The position numbers were made by a program, and so were the translations under genes. Below the pieces are notes generated by a model. That model searched no databases. It worked only from the letters and a program-made list of their open reading frames with translations, and had not been told where the DNA came from. This document shows positions 46,326 through 55,281 of a DNA stretch of 64,000 nucleotides, in pieces (position 1 is the stretch's first letter; each line of letters opens with the position of its first letter). Origin of the DNA: Labrys wisconsinensis (GTDB taxonomy: Bacteria; Pseudomonadota; Alphaproteobacteria; Rhizobiales; Labraceae); assembly GCF_030814995.1 (NCBI RefSeq), contig NZ_JAUSVX010000001.1:1054001-1118000 (forward strand), read 5' to 3'.

Positions 46326-47600
46326 TCAGTTCGTCGCCTTGGCGAGGCGGGCGGTGACCTCGACCAGGGCGGCGAGGCCGGCCTCCGGCGTGACCTCGCC
46401 GCGCATGATCTGCGACAGCACCACCTTCTGCTCGTCCCAGATCCGCGGGCCGGAGGCGCCGGGATAGCCGAACCAGGGCCTGGCGATCGGCCATTGGCCG
46501 ACGCTCGTGGTCCAGTCGGGATGCGCGGCATAGAACTGGCCGAGATAGTCGGAGCGCACGGTCTGCAGGTTGGTCGGCATGTAGCCCGAGCCGAGCACGA
46601 CGGTCTTCTGGCCGGCCGGGCCGGTGATGAACTTGAGGAATTCCCAGGCCGCCTTCCGCTTCGCCGGGTCCTGCGCCAGGATCACCGCGGCGCTGCCGCC
46701 GACGGGCAGGCCGCCCGCGCCCTTGACCGGGGCCGGGTAGGGCGCCGTGCCCAGGCCGAACTTGCCGCCGATCGCGTCGCCCATGACGCGCACCTCGGCG
46801 GTCGAGCCGATGAAGATGCCGAGCTTGCCCGCGGCGAATTGCTGGATCGCCTGGTCCTCGTCGAGGAACGGCATGTGCGTCTCGGTGACGAGGCGCCGGA
46901 TCAGGCTGACGGCGCTCCGGCCGCTCTCGCCGCCGAAGGCGACCGTCTCGCCGCTCATCATCTCGCCGCCGGCGTTGAGGATCAGCGCCTGCCACAGCCA
47001 GTCGTCGCCCCATTCGTTGACGGCATAGGACATGCCGTCGGCGCTGCCGGACGCGGTGATCTTCCTGGCTGCGCCAATGATGCCGTCCCAGGTCCTGAGG
47101 GCGTCGGCGCTCTCGCCCACGGAGGCGAGCAGGTCCTTGTTGTAGTAGACGATCGGTGTCGAGGAGGTCAGCGGCATGCCCCATTGCCGGCCGTCGACCT
47201 GCCCGAGCCGGAGCACGGTGTCGGCATAGTTCGCCTTGAGCCAGTCGGCGCCTTCCGCCGCCAGGAGCGGCCCGAGCTCGGCGATCTCCCCGCGCGGCTC
47301 GAGCGTGCGCACGAGCTCGCCGAGATAGTTGTAGCCGGAGTACCAGATGTCGGGCAGGGCGCCGGTCACGGCGGAGCGCAGGATGCGCTGCTGGCCGTCA
47401 GTATAGCTCGCCGCCGGCGCGAGGTAGCGGATCTTGATGTCCGGGTGCTCCTTCATGAAGGCCTCGGCCAGCGGCTCGTGGAAGCGCTTGTGCGAAGGCC
47501 AGGCATATTGCACGTCGAGGGTGACGGTCTCGGCCGCCGCCGGGGCGCCGAGGGCGGCGGCGAGGCAGCCTGCTGCGACGATTCGCATCCATCTGGACAT
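46326..47600 (-). CDS. Extracellular solute-binding protein, family 1 (Ugp-like)
   Basis: This 424-residue periplasmic protein has a Sec signal (MRIVAAGCLAAALGAPAAA, cleavage near 23) and a mature part starting ETVTLDVQYAWPSHKR. Family features are PDIKIRYLAPAASYTDGQQR, TSSTPIVYYNKDLLASVG and SAAVILAQDPAKRKAAWEFL near the ligand lobe. It is last of the four importer genes, after the ATPase and both permeases. The downstream phosphodiesterase suggests a glycerophospho compound, but the ligand is not shown. Confidence 0.9.
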   Translation of the reverse strand: MSRWMRIVAAGCLAAALGAPAAAETVTLDVQYAWPSHKRFHEPLAEAFMKEHPDIKIRYLAPAASYTDGQQRILRSAVTGALPDIWYSGYNYLGELVRTLEPRGEIAELGPLLAAEGADWLKANYADTVLRLGQVDGRQWGMPLTSSTPIVYYNKDLLASVGESADALRTWDGIIGAARKITASGSADGMSYAVNEWGDDWLWQALILNAGGEMMSGETVAFGGESGRSAVSLIRRLVTETHMPFLDEDQAIQQFAAGKLGIFIGSTAEVRVMGDAIGGKFGLGTAPYPAPVKGAGGLPVGGSAAVILAQDPAKRKAAWEFLKFITGPAGQKTVVLGSGYMPTNLQTVRSDYLGQFYAAHPDWTTSVGQWPIARPWFGYPGASGPRIWDEQKVVLSQIMRGEVTPEAGLAALVEVTARLAKATN

Positions 47601-47678
47601 GACGGTTCGTCTCCTGAATTCGGGTCGGGAAGGCGTCTGGGGGGGGGACCGGCCGCGACGCGGCCGGCCGGGGGCGGG

Positions 47679-48521
47679 TCAGCGCAGGCCGGTCATGGTC
47701 AGGCCCCGGATGAACTGGCGTTGCGCAAGGAGGAAGACGAGCATGACCGGCGCCACGATGAGGATCGCGCCGGCCATCAGGGGGCCGTAATCGGTGCCGA
47801 GATCGCCGTCCCGGAAGAACATCAGGCCGAGCGGCGGCGTCGCCATGGTCTCGGAGGAGACCACGATCAGCGGCCAGTAGAGGTCGTTCCAGTGCGCCGT
47901 GATCGAGAACACCGCGAAGGCGGCGATCGCCGGCCGGGCGCTCGGCACGACCAGGCGCAGCATGATCTCCACCTCGCTGAAGCCGTCGAGGCGCGCCGCC
48001 TGGATGATCTCGTCCGGGAAGGCGCGGAACTGCTGGCGCAGGAGGAAGATGGCGAAGGGCGACAGTACGAAGGGAAAGATCAGCGCGAAATAGCTGTCGA
48101 GCGCCTTGAGCGAGGCCAGCACGATGTAGATCGGCAGCATCGGCACCTGGATCGGCACGCAGAGCGCGGCGACGATCAGGGCGAACAGAGCTGATTTGCC
48201 GGCAAATCGAAGCTTGGCCAGCGCGTAGGCGCAGGGAACGGCGACGGCGAGCTGCAGCATGAGCAGGCCGGCCGTGACCACGAGGCCGTTGAGGAGGAAG
48301 CGTGCCATCGGCACCGCGGCGAAGGCGCGCCGGATATTGTCGACGAGGATGCCGGGATCGTGCGGCAGGCCGAACGGGTCGGAGAAGATCTCGGACGGCG
48401 CCCGCATGGCGGTGAGCGCCATCCAGGCATAGGGCAGCAGGACGAGGCCGGCGAGGCCGAGCAGCACCGCGTTGGCGCCGATGCTCCGCGTCAGGCGCGG
48501 CAGGGGGTTCGCGGGCGCCAT
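47679..48521 (-). CDS. ABC transporter permease (UgpE/MalG type)
   Basis: This 280-residue permease has six predicted helices, starting with NAVLLGLAGLVLLPYAWMAL. The EAA loop is EIIQAARLDGFSEVEIMLRL. It ends FLLAQRQFIRGLTMTGLR, as in UgpE. Its start base is shared with the last base of the preceding permease stop (TGATG, 1-bp overlap). It forms the channel together with 48521-49426. Confidence 0.92.
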   Translation of the reverse strand: MAPANPLPRLTRSIGANAVLLGLAGLVLLPYAWMALTAMRAPSEIFSDPFGLPHDPGILVDNIRRAFAAVPMARFLLNGLVVTAGLLMLQLAVAVPCAYALAKLRFAGKSALFALIVAALCVPIQVPMLPIYIVLASLKALDSYFALIFPFVLSPFAIFLLRQQFRAFPDEIIQAARLDGFSEVEIMLRLVVPSARPAIAAFAVFSITAHWNDLYWPLIVVSSETMATPPLGLMFFRDGDLGTDYGPLMAGAILIVAPVMLVFLLAQRQFIRGLTMTGLR

Positions 48522-49426
48522 CAGTAGTGGATCCTCTTGTCGGCGAGGACGATCTGGACCAGCGAGAACAGCGCGATCGCCGCCAGGAACAGGATCGACA
48601 GGGCCGCGGCATAGCCCATGGCCGTGTACTGGTAGGCCTCGAGATAGATCTTGTAGAGCAGGGTCTCGGTCGAGCCCGCCGGCCCGCCGCGGGTGAGGGC
48701 GGCGATGGAATCGAAGGCCTGGAAGGCCGTGATGGTCGTGGTGACCACGACGAACAGCACCGTCGGACCAAGCAGGGGCAGGGTCACGCGCAGGAAGCGG
48801 TCCCAGCCCCGCCCCATGCCGTCGAGCGCGGCGGCGTCGTGGATGTCGGCGGGCACGCCGGCGAGGCCCGCCAGGAACAGCACCGTGGTCTGGCCGACCA
48901 GCTGCCAGGCGCCGATCGCCGCCAGGGTCGGCAGCGCCGTTGCGGGATCGGTGAGGAAGTCGATGCGGCCGACGCCGAGCCAGGCGAGCCAGGCGTTGAT
49001 CGGGCCGATCCGACCGTGCAGCAGGAACTGCCAGACGATGGCCATGGCGATGAAGGTGCTGGTGGCGGGCAGGAAGAAAACCACCTCGTAGGCGCGCCTG
49101 AGACGGACGCGCTCCTGGATCAGCAGGGCGAGCATGAGGCCGAGCAGCACGGACAGGGGCACGGCGACGAGCACGTAGACCAGGGTGTGCCCGACCGCGC
49201 CGAGTGCCCGCGGGTCGCCGAGGATGCGCGCATAGTTGCCGAGGCCGGTGAAGGCCCAGTGCCGCGCGCCGAGGCTGTAATCGGTGAAGCTGAGGCCGAA
49301 CACCACCAGGAGCGGGGCGACGACCAGCAGCGCCAGGAGCAGGATCGCCGGCGCGGCCAGGGCGAAGCCGCGCAGGGCCTCGGCCTGCTCGCTGCGGCGG
49401 CGCAGGGTTGGCGAGATCGCGGTCAT
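48521..49426 (-). CDS. ABC transporter permease (UgpA/MalF type)
   Basis: This 301-residue permease has six helices, the first at FALAAPAILLLALLVVAPLL. The EAA-type loop is DIHDAAALDGMGRGWDRFLR. Its start overlaps the ATPase stop by 4 bp. Together with the other permease and ATPase it makes up a complete importer. Confidence 0.92.
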   Translation of the reverse strand: MTAISPTLRRRSEQAEALRGFALAAPAILLLALLVVAPLLVVFGLSFTDYSLGARHWAFTGLGNYARILGDPRALGAVGHTLVYVLVAVPLSVLLGLMLALLIQERVRLRRAYEVVFFLPATSTFIAMAIVWQFLLHGRIGPINAWLAWLGVGRIDFLTDPATALPTLAAIGAWQLVGQTTVLFLAGLAGVPADIHDAAALDGMGRGWDRFLRVTLPLLGPTVLFVVVTTTITAFQAFDSIAALTRGGPAGSTETLLYKIYLEAYQYTAMGYAAALSILFLAAIALFSLVQIVLADKRIHY

Positions 49427-50631
49427 GCCCGGCCTCCCCGGGCCGTCAGGCCCACGGCCGTCAGGGCGAGGCGAGCCGCCGCCGCGGGGGCCGGCGCCAG
49501 GCGCACGCCGTCCTCGCCGAAGATCTTGGCGTCGCGCGGGTCGAAGCCGACGCGCACGATGCCGTCCGCCGGCGGCGCAAACCGGGCGAGCGCCTCGCCG
49601 GCGAGCCGCGCCACCAGCCCGGTCCCGTCCTCCAGGGTGAGGTAGGCCAGCGCCTCATGGCCGGTCTGCTCGATGCGCCCGATCGCGGCCCGCCAGGGCA
49701 GGGCGGGGTCGCCGTCGCGCGCGGCGATGCGCACGTCCTCGGGCCGTACGCCGATCGAGACCGACCGGGAGCCCTCGGCCGCAGCCGGCGCCGGCAGGCA
49801 ATGGCCGAGGCAAACGATGCGGCCCTGGCCGGCCGGCACGCCGGGAAGCAGGTTGATCGCCGGCGTGCCGAGGAAGCGGGCGACGGCGACATGCTGCGGC
49901 TCGTGGAACACCGCGAGCGGCGCGCCGGCCTGCAGCACCCGGCCGTCCATCATCACCACGATGCGGTCGGCCATGGTCATGGCCTCGGTCTGGTCGTGGG
50001 TCACGTAGACGGTGGTGACGCCGAGCCGGCGCTGCAGGGCCACGAGCTCGCCGCGCATTTCGCTGCGCAGGCCGGCATCGAGGCTCGACAGCGGCTCGTC
50101 CATCAGGAAGAGCCGCGGCTGGCGGATGATCGCCCGGCCGATGGCGACGCGCTGCTTCTGCCCGCCGGACAGCTGAGCCGGCTTGCGGTCGAGCAGGGCC
50201 TCGATGCGCAGCTGCCCGGCCAGGCGCTCGACCTCGAGCCCGATCTCGCGGCGAGCGGCGCGGACCCCAGGGAGCAGGGTACCGAGCAACGGCTGCCTCG
50301 ACCAGAAAGGTAGCCGGCTCATGATCAACGGTGTCATCATGTTGGCGCGCACGCTCATATGCGGATAGAGCGCGAAGCTCTGGAACACCATGGCGATGTC
50401 GCGCTCGCTCGGCGGCACGCCGGCGACGCTGCGCCCCGCGATCGAGACGGTGCCCGCGCTCGGCTCCTCGAAGCCGGCGAGGATGCGCAGCAGGGTGGAC
50501 TTGCCGCAGCCGGACGGGCCGAGCAGGCAGAGGAGCTCGCCGGACCTGACGTCGAGGTCGACGGCGCGCAGCACGTCGGCCGCGCCAAAGCGCTTGGACA
50601 GGCCCCTGATCTCGACATCGGCCGGCATCAT
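49423..50631 (-). CDS. ABC transporter ATP-binding protein (UgpC/MalK type)
   Basis: This 402-residue ATPase has Walker A LLGPSGCGKSTLLRIL, the Q-loop AMVFQSFALYPHMSV, signature LSGGQKQRVAIGRAI, Walker B RLFLMDEPLSSLDA, and the H-loop VYVTHDQTEAMTMAD. A C-terminal TOBE/regulatory domain follows (IGVRPEDVRIAARDG). An extra stretch of about 15 residues after the Q-loop (MTPLIMSRLPFWSRQPLLGT) is unusual for MalK-type proteins. It is the first gene of the importer operon. Because the 2.5-7.1 kb operon lacks an ATPase, this one or the second MalK-type protein at 56123 may serve it. Confidence 0.93.
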   Translation of the reverse strand: MMPADVEIRGLSKRFGAADVLRAVDLDVRSGELLCLLGPSGCGKSTLLRILAGFEEPSAGTVSIAGRSVAGVPPSERDIAMVFQSFALYPHMSVRANMMTPLIMSRLPFWSRQPLLGTLLPGVRAARREIGLEVERLAGQLRIEALLDRKPAQLSGGQKQRVAIGRAIIRQPRLFLMDEPLSSLDAGLRSEMRGELVALQRRLGVTTVYVTHDQTEAMTMADRIVVMMDGRVLQAGAPLAVFHEPQHVAVARFLGTPAINLLPGVPAGQGRIVCLGHCLPAPAAAEGSRSVSIGVRPEDVRIAARDGDPALPWRAAIGRIEQTGHEALAYLTLEDGTGLVARLAGEALARFAPPADGIVRVGFDPRDAKIFGEDGVRLAPAPAAAARLALTAVGLTARGGRA

Positions 50632-50770
50632 GCTGCTGCTCCACCCCGCGCCGCGGCGCAGACTTCCACCGGCGACCGACGTGGACGGAGCAAAACTCCA
50701 TCGCTGGTGTCGGACCAGCCGTTCGTCAGCGAACGCTAGTGGAGTATTGCTTCATATTTGTGACGACTGC

Positions 50771-50789
50771 AATGGAGAATTACTCCATT
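50771..50789. promoter_or_regulatory. Operator-like palindrome upstream of importer operon
   Basis: AATGGAG at 50771-50777 and CTCCATT at 50783-50789 form a dyad around 5 bases, sitting on the stop codon of the RpiR-type gene (50780-50782). Similar half-sites occur closer to the operon start, GGAGTATTGCTTC near 50742 and ACTCCATC near 50696. This is in the general style of RpiR-type sites (compare GGAA-N6-TTCC for IolR). Binding by the neighbouring RpiR protein is inferred. Confidence 0.55.
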
Positions 50790-51604
50790 TTCGGTACCGC
50801 TCCCGCGAGCGCCGCCAGCACCTCGGCGACATAGACGGCCCGCGGCACGGCATTGATGTAGCCGCCATAGGCGGGGATGTTGAGCTTGGCCATGGGCAGC
50901 AGCGCCTCGGCGTGCCGCGCCAGCGGGCTGCGGGCCTGGCAGGTGACCGCGACGGTATAGGCGCCGGCCGCCCGCGCCGCGCGCAGGAACTCCACCGTGT
51001 TGGCGGTCACGCCCGATTCGGAGATCGCCAGAGCCGCGGCCTGGGGGCCGAGCCCGTTGGCGACCTCATGGGCGAGGGTGATGTCGCGGATGGCGTGGGC
51101 GTTGAGGCCGGCCCGCAGCAGGCGGTAGGAGAAGAGCTCGGCGATGATGCCGGAGACACCGGCGCCGAAGACGTCGATCCGCATCGCGTGCCGCAGGCGC
51201 GCGGCGACCTCTTCGACGACGGCGAGGTCGAGCGCCTCGGCCGTGCGGGTGATGGAGCGGGCAAGCTCGTGGCCCATGGCGTGCAGATGGTGCTCTTCCT
51301 CCCGGGTGCCGCCCTCGGCGGATTCGCGCAGGGCGAGCTCGCGCGCCAGCGCCAGCTTGAAGTCGGAGAAGCCGGAGAAGCCGGCCATCTGGCAGAGCCG
51401 GACGATGCTGGCCTCGCCGGTGCGGGAAAAGCCGCTGAGATCCTTCAGGGAGAAGCGCACCACCTTCTCCGGATTCTCGACGATGTAGACGGCCGCCCGC
51501 GCCGAGGCGCTGGGCAGGTCGGGAATGCTCGCCTCGAGATAGGCGAGGGGACCGGTGCCGAACCCGCCGTGCCGGCCGGCCCGGGCGGACGCATCCTGAA
51601 CCAT
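50780..51604 (-). CDS. MurR/RpiR family transcriptional regulator
   Basis: This 274-residue regulator has an N-terminal HTH_6 domain (IPDLPSASARAAVYIVENPE, FSRTGEASIVRLCQMAGFSG) and a C-terminal SIS sugar-phosphate domain (IDVFGAGVSGIIAELFSYRL, ISESGVTANTVEFLRAARAA). It would sense a sugar phosphate and control the importer operon that starts 149 bp downstream. Its 3' end carries the palindrome described separately. A modular repeat (copy 3) lies just upstream of its start. Confidence 0.9.
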   Translation of the reverse strand: MVQDASARAGRHGGFGTGPLAYLEASIPDLPSASARAAVYIVENPEKVVRFSLKDLSGFSRTGEASIVRLCQMAGFSGFSDFKLALARELALRESAEGGTREEEHHLHAMGHELARSITRTAEALDLAVVEEVAARLRHAMRIDVFGAGVSGIIAELFSYRLLRAGLNAHAIRDITLAHEVANGLGPQAAALAISESGVTANTVEFLRAARAAGAYTVAVTCQARSPLARHAEALLPMAKLNIPAYGGYINAVPRAVYVAEVLAALAGAVPKME

Positions 51605-51673
51605 CTCTCGTCTCCCGCGGAACCCCTGGCCGGGCCGATGCCCCCAGCCTGCTTAGCGCATCGGCGCTCGACC

Positions 51674-51777
51674 GAGCAGCTTCTCGTGGCTTCTGCCACG
51701 AATTGATCTTGCATCCTCCATGCAAAATCAGGGCAGCCCGGATTGCCTGGTTCGAGCAGGTTCGGAAGAACCTGCTC
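51674..51777. repeat. Modular palindromic repeat, copy 3
   Basis: This copy has AGCAGCTTCTCGTGGC followed by TTCTGCCACGAA (first module), TTGATCTTGCAT with ATGCAAAATCA over a CCTCC loop (second module), and the third module GAGCAGGTTC (51754-51763) paired with GAACCTGCTC (51768-51777) over GGAA. The third module overlaps the stop codon of the ROK gene. Confidence 0.8.
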
Positions 51778-52954
51778 AGGCGAGCGCGTCGAGCTCGCGG
51801 TATTGCGGATCGAGCATCGCCAGGAGCGGCAGCGTCGCGGCGCCGCGGGCGACGGCGTCGGCGCCGAGCTCGGCCCGCATCAGGCGCGGCAGCGTGCGCT
51901 CGGTGCGGGAGACCGAGGCGTGCAGGGGCTCGACCCTGGCCATGAAGGCCTCGATCAGCCATGCCGGCGCGTCGCCGCCGATCATGATGGTCTGCGGGTC
52001 GAACAGGTTCTCCAGGGCGTTGAGCCCCATGCGGAACGGCTCCAGCCCCTCCGCCATCCACGCCTGCACCAGGGGGTGGCCGGCGCCGAAGCGCTCGTCC
52101 AGGTCCTGCGGGTCGCGCACCGCCTCGCCCCGGACGGCGAGGAAGCGGGTGAGCGAATCCAGCGACACATAGGTCTCCAGGCAGCCGCGCTTGCCGCAGA
52201 TGCAGGGCTGTCCGCCCGGCACCGCGATGGTGTGGCCGAATTCGCCGGCATTGCCGTTGGCGCCGCCGAAGGCCGCGCCGTCGACCAGGATGGCGGCGCC
52301 GAGGCCGTTGCCGATATAGACATAGACGAAATTGGTCAGCGCCCGCGCCGCCGCGCCGAAGCGCCATTCCGCCGTCACCGCGCATTGTCCGTCATTGGCG
52401 AGGGCGACGGACAGGCCGGTGGCCCGGCGCAGCAGCCGGTTCAGCTCGATGCCGTCCCAGCCCGGCAGCCGGGGCGGGTTCATGCCCTTCACCCCGAAGG
52501 GGCCGGGCGTCGCCAGGCCGATGCCGAGGAAGCGCCGGCTGCCGATCGGCCCCTCGCGCAGGATGCGCTCGGCCGTCGCCGCCAGCACCGCGGCGACGGC
52601 GGCCGGCGCGGTGTCGGCCAGCGCATGCGCCTCGGCGTGCAGCACCTCCCCGCCGAGATTCATCACGATCGCGGCATAGCGCCCGTAATCCACGTGGAAG
52701 CCGATGCTGCAGGCGCCGTCCGGGTCGACGGCGATCGGCCGCGGCGGCTTGCCGACGCGACGCTCGCCGGATTTCTCCTCGCGCACGAAGCCGAGCGTCA
52801 TCAGCTCGTCCACCAGGTCCGAGGTCGCCTGCTTCGACAGGCCGGTGATGTCGGCGATGCCGGTGCGCGGGATCGGCCCATGGATGCGCACCGCCTCGAA
52901 CACCACCCAGACATTGATCGGCTTGGCCTTGACGACATTGGTGGCACGCAGCAT
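51776..52954 (-). CDS. ROK family transcriptional regulator
   Basis: This 392-residue protein has an N-terminal winged helix (PRTGIADITGLSKQATSDLV) and a ROK domain with ANDGQCAVTAEWRFGA, YVYIGNGLGAAILVDG, NAGEFGHTIAVPGG and the zinc cluster CICGKRGCLE. It is the second ROK-type regulator in the window. It is divergent from the importer operon starting at 53067 and most likely represses it in response to the transported sugar. The stop codon lies within repeat copy 3, so the last residues may be recently acquired. Confidence 0.9.
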   Translation of the reverse strand: MLRATNVVKAKPINVWVVFEAVRIHGPIPRTGIADITGLSKQATSDLVDELMTLGFVREEKSGERRVGKPPRPIAVDPDGACSIGFHVDYGRYAAIVMNLGGEVLHAEAHALADTAPAAVAAVLAATAERILREGPIGSRRFLGIGLATPGPFGVKGMNPPRLPGWDGIELNRLLRRATGLSVALANDGQCAVTAEWRFGAAARALTNFVYVYIGNGLGAAILVDGAAFGGANGNAGEFGHTIAVPGGQPCICGKRGCLETYVSLDSLTRFLAVRGEAVRDPQDLDERFGAGHPLVQAWMAEGLEPFRMGLNALENLFDPQTIMIGGDAPAWLIEAFMARVEPLHASVSRTERTLPRLMRAELGADAVARGAATLPLLAMLDPQYRELDALA

Positions 52955-52961
52955 CCGCAGG

Positions 52962-53003
52962 CTCTCGATTTATTAAGTCAGAATGACGGATTAATTATTG
53001 ACA
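52962..53003. promoter_or_regulatory. Divergent ROK/importer control site
   Basis: ATTAAGTC (52971-52978) faces GACGGATTAAT (52984-52994), an AT-rich imperfect dyad in the style of ROK operators. TTGACA at 52998-53003 is a good -35 for the plus-strand importer operon; a matching -10 is poor. Assignment to the ROK protein is inferred. Confidence 0.45.
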
Positions 53004-53066
53004 CGGCACCGACCCGCCTTCACTCTCGGGGCAAGCCTCTAAATCAAAAGCCCAAAGGGGTCCATC

Positions 53067-54371
53067 ATGCCAGCCGCCATCCCAACCCAGCTCCAATCCT
53101 CGCGCCGCGCCTTCCTGCAGGGCGCCGCAGCCGCCGGCGCGCTCGCCGCGACCGGTCTCACCGCCCGACCTGCCGCGGCCGAGACCGCGACGCTCAGCGT
53201 CTTCGGGCCGCTGCCACCCGATCCCGCCCCGCCCGGCGCCGCCAAGTTCGCCGAGGACGCCTTCGCGGCCTGGCAGAAGGCCAAGGATGCCACCGTCAGC
53301 TACGACCTCCTGGCGTGGCCGCAGCTGCACGACCGCATGGCCACCGCCTTCGCCTCCGGCGCCGCCCCCTGGGACGTGATCTACATGTGCGGCTGGGTGC
53401 CCGAATTCGCCGGCTCTCTCCTGCCCTATGCCGACGAGCTGCCGAAGGCGCTGGTCGCCGACCTGCCGCAGTCGAGCTTCGAGACCGTGAGCTGGGACGG
53501 CAAGCGCTACGGCGCCGTCTTCACCCTGTCGCTGCTGACGCTGTTCTACAACCGCGAGCATCTGGCGGCGGCCGGGTTCGACGGCCCGCCCCGCACCTGG
53601 GACGAGTTCAAGCGCGCCGCCAAGGAGCTGACCCGCGACGGGCGCTACGGCTTCGTCGCCAACTATGCCGATCCCGCCGGCATCGGCGGCACCGCCAGCT
53701 ACTGGATGGCCTTCCTGCAGCAGGCCGGCGGGCGGATGTACGGCGAGGACGGCCTGCCCGTGTTCAAGGGCGAGGCCGGCGTCGACGCGCTGCAGATGAT
53801 GGTCGACCTCATGGGCGCCGGCACCGATCCGGGCTCCATCTCCTATGCCGGCATCAACGACGCCACCAATGTGCTGCTGTCCGGCCGCGCCTCGATGATG
53901 ATGAACTGGCCCTTCATGTGGAACGCGGCCCAGGATCCCAAGCAGTCGCAGATCGTCGGCAAGCTCGCCAGCGCCATCCTGCCCGCCGGCCCGGCCGGCA
54001 GCGCCTCGATCGACGGCACCGACGCCTGGACCATCGGCAAGGCCAGCCGGCATCCCGACACGGCTCGCGCGCTCGTCGAATTCTATCTCGACGCCGACGT
54101 TCAGAAACGCCAGGCCCTCGATACCGGCTGGCTGCCGATCCGCCTCTCGGTGCTCGCCGATCCCGAGGTGCAGGCGAAGCTCCCGAATGCGCCCACCGTG
54201 CTGGAGCAGGCCAGGCATCCCTACAACAGCTTCGTCACGCCGGACTTCAACCAGGTCACCCAGGCCCTGGGCACCGAGGTGCAGAAGGCCCTGCAGGGCC
54301 AGAAGACCGCGGCCCAGGCCATCGCCGACGCCCAGGACCTCGTCACCGCCATCGTCAAGCGCCGCGGCTGA
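53067..54371 (+). CDS. Extracellular solute-binding protein, family 1 (Tat-exported)
   Basis: This 434-residue periplasmic protein has a Tat-type signal (SSRRAFLQGAAAAGALAATG, twin Arg then a long Ala-rich core), cleaved near ARPAAAE. The mature part begins TATLSVFGPLPPDPAPPG and carries typical family-1 features: AAPWDVIYMCGWVPEFAGSL, TLFYNREHLAAAGFDGPPRT and TDAWTIGKASRHPDTARAL. It is the first gene of a complete importer operon (binding protein, two permeases, ATPase). The ligand cannot be read; the downstream aminotransferase hints at an amino sugar or amine. Confidence 0.92.
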   Translation: MPAAIPTQLQSSRRAFLQGAAAAGALAATGLTARPAAAETATLSVFGPLPPDPAPPGAAKFAEDAFAAWQKAKDATVSYDLLAWPQLHDRMATAFASGAAPWDVIYMCGWVPEFAGSLLPYADELPKALVADLPQSSFETVSWDGKRYGAVFTLSLLTLFYNREHLAAAGFDGPPRTWDEFKRAAKELTRDGRYGFVANYADPAGIGGTASYWMAFLQQAGGRMYGEDGLPVFKGEAGVDALQMMVDLMGAGTDPGSISYAGINDATNVLLSGRASMMMNWPFMWNAAQDPKQSQIVGKLASAILPAGPAGSASIDGTDAWTIGKASRHPDTARALVEFYLDADVQKRQALDTGWLPIRLSVLADPEVQAKLPNAPTVLEQARHPYNSFVTPDFNQVTQALGTEVQKALQGQKTAAQAIADAQDLVTAIVKRRG

Positions 54372-54375
54372 GCCC

Positions 54376-55281
54376 ATGGCCATCGCCAGCTTCGAGCGCC
54401 GGCGCCGCGCCGTCGGCGTGCTCTTCGTCGCGCCCGCCCTGGCGGTGCTGGCCGCGATCCTGCTCTATCCCATCGGGGCCTCGATGCTGCTGGCGCTGCA
54501 GAAGGTGCGGCTCAATGCCGGCGTCGTCGAGCGTCAGTGGATCGGGCTCGGCAATTTCCAGAGGCTGCTCGCCGACGACACCTTCCACCGCGCGGTCCTC
54601 AACACCCTCGTCTTCTCCGCCGCCGAGGTGACGCTGGTGGTGCTGCTCGGGCTGGCGGTCGCGGTGCTGCTCGACCATCCGCTCGGCCGCTCCGGCCTGT
54701 TCCGCATCCTCCTGGTGGTGCCGTGGGCGATCGCTCCCGTCGCCAACGCGGTGCTGTGGAAATGGATCCTCAACGCCAATTACGGCGTGCTCAACGGCGT
54801 CCTGGCCTGGCTCGGGCTGATCGACCGCTACCAGGTGTGGCTGGGCACGCCGGCATCGGCCTTCACGGCCCTGCTCCTGATCGACGTCTGGAAATCGGTG
54901 CCCTTCGTGGCGCTGCTGCTGCTCGCCGGCCTGCAGCGCGTGCCCTCGATCCTCTACCGCGCCGCCTACATGGACGGCGCCGGACGCCTGGCGAGCTTTT
55001 GCCACATCACCCTGCCCTCGCTGCGCGGCGCAATCGCCATCGCCGTGGTGCTGCAGACCATCTGGTCGCTCCGGGTGTTCGACATCGTCTTCGTGCTGAC
55101 GCGCGGCGGACCGGCGGATGCGACGGTGCTGATGAACTTCCTCGCCTATCGCGTGACCTTCAACTTCCTCGACCTCGGCTACGGCGCGGCGATCGCCAAC
55201 CTGATCTTCCTGCTCACCCTGCTGCTCGCCATCGCCTATGTCGCCCTGATGAAGCCGCGCCAGGCGGGAGGCGCCCGATGA
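54376..55281 (+). CDS. ABC transporter permease (MalF/UgpA type)
   Basis: This 301-residue permease has six helices (first at VLFVAPALAVLAAILLYPIG). The EAA loop is SILYRAAYMDGAGRLASFCH. ATG 54376 lies 4 bp after the binding-protein stop; the longer open frame upstream is antisense-like. Its stop overlaps the next permease start by 4 bp. Confidence 0.92.
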   Translation: MAIASFERRRRAVGVLFVAPALAVLAAILLYPIGASMLLALQKVRLNAGVVERQWIGLGNFQRLLADDTFHRAVLNTLVFSAAEVTLVVLLGLAVAVLLDHPLGRSGLFRILLVVPWAIAPVANAVLWKWILNANYGVLNGVLAWLGLIDRYQVWLGTPASAFTALLLIDVWKSVPFVALLLLAGLQRVPSILYRAAYMDGAGRLASFCHITLPSLRGAIAIAVVLQTIWSLRVFDIVFVLTRGGPADATVLMNFLAYRVTFNFLDLGYGAAIANLIFLLTLLLAIAYVALMKPRQAGGAR

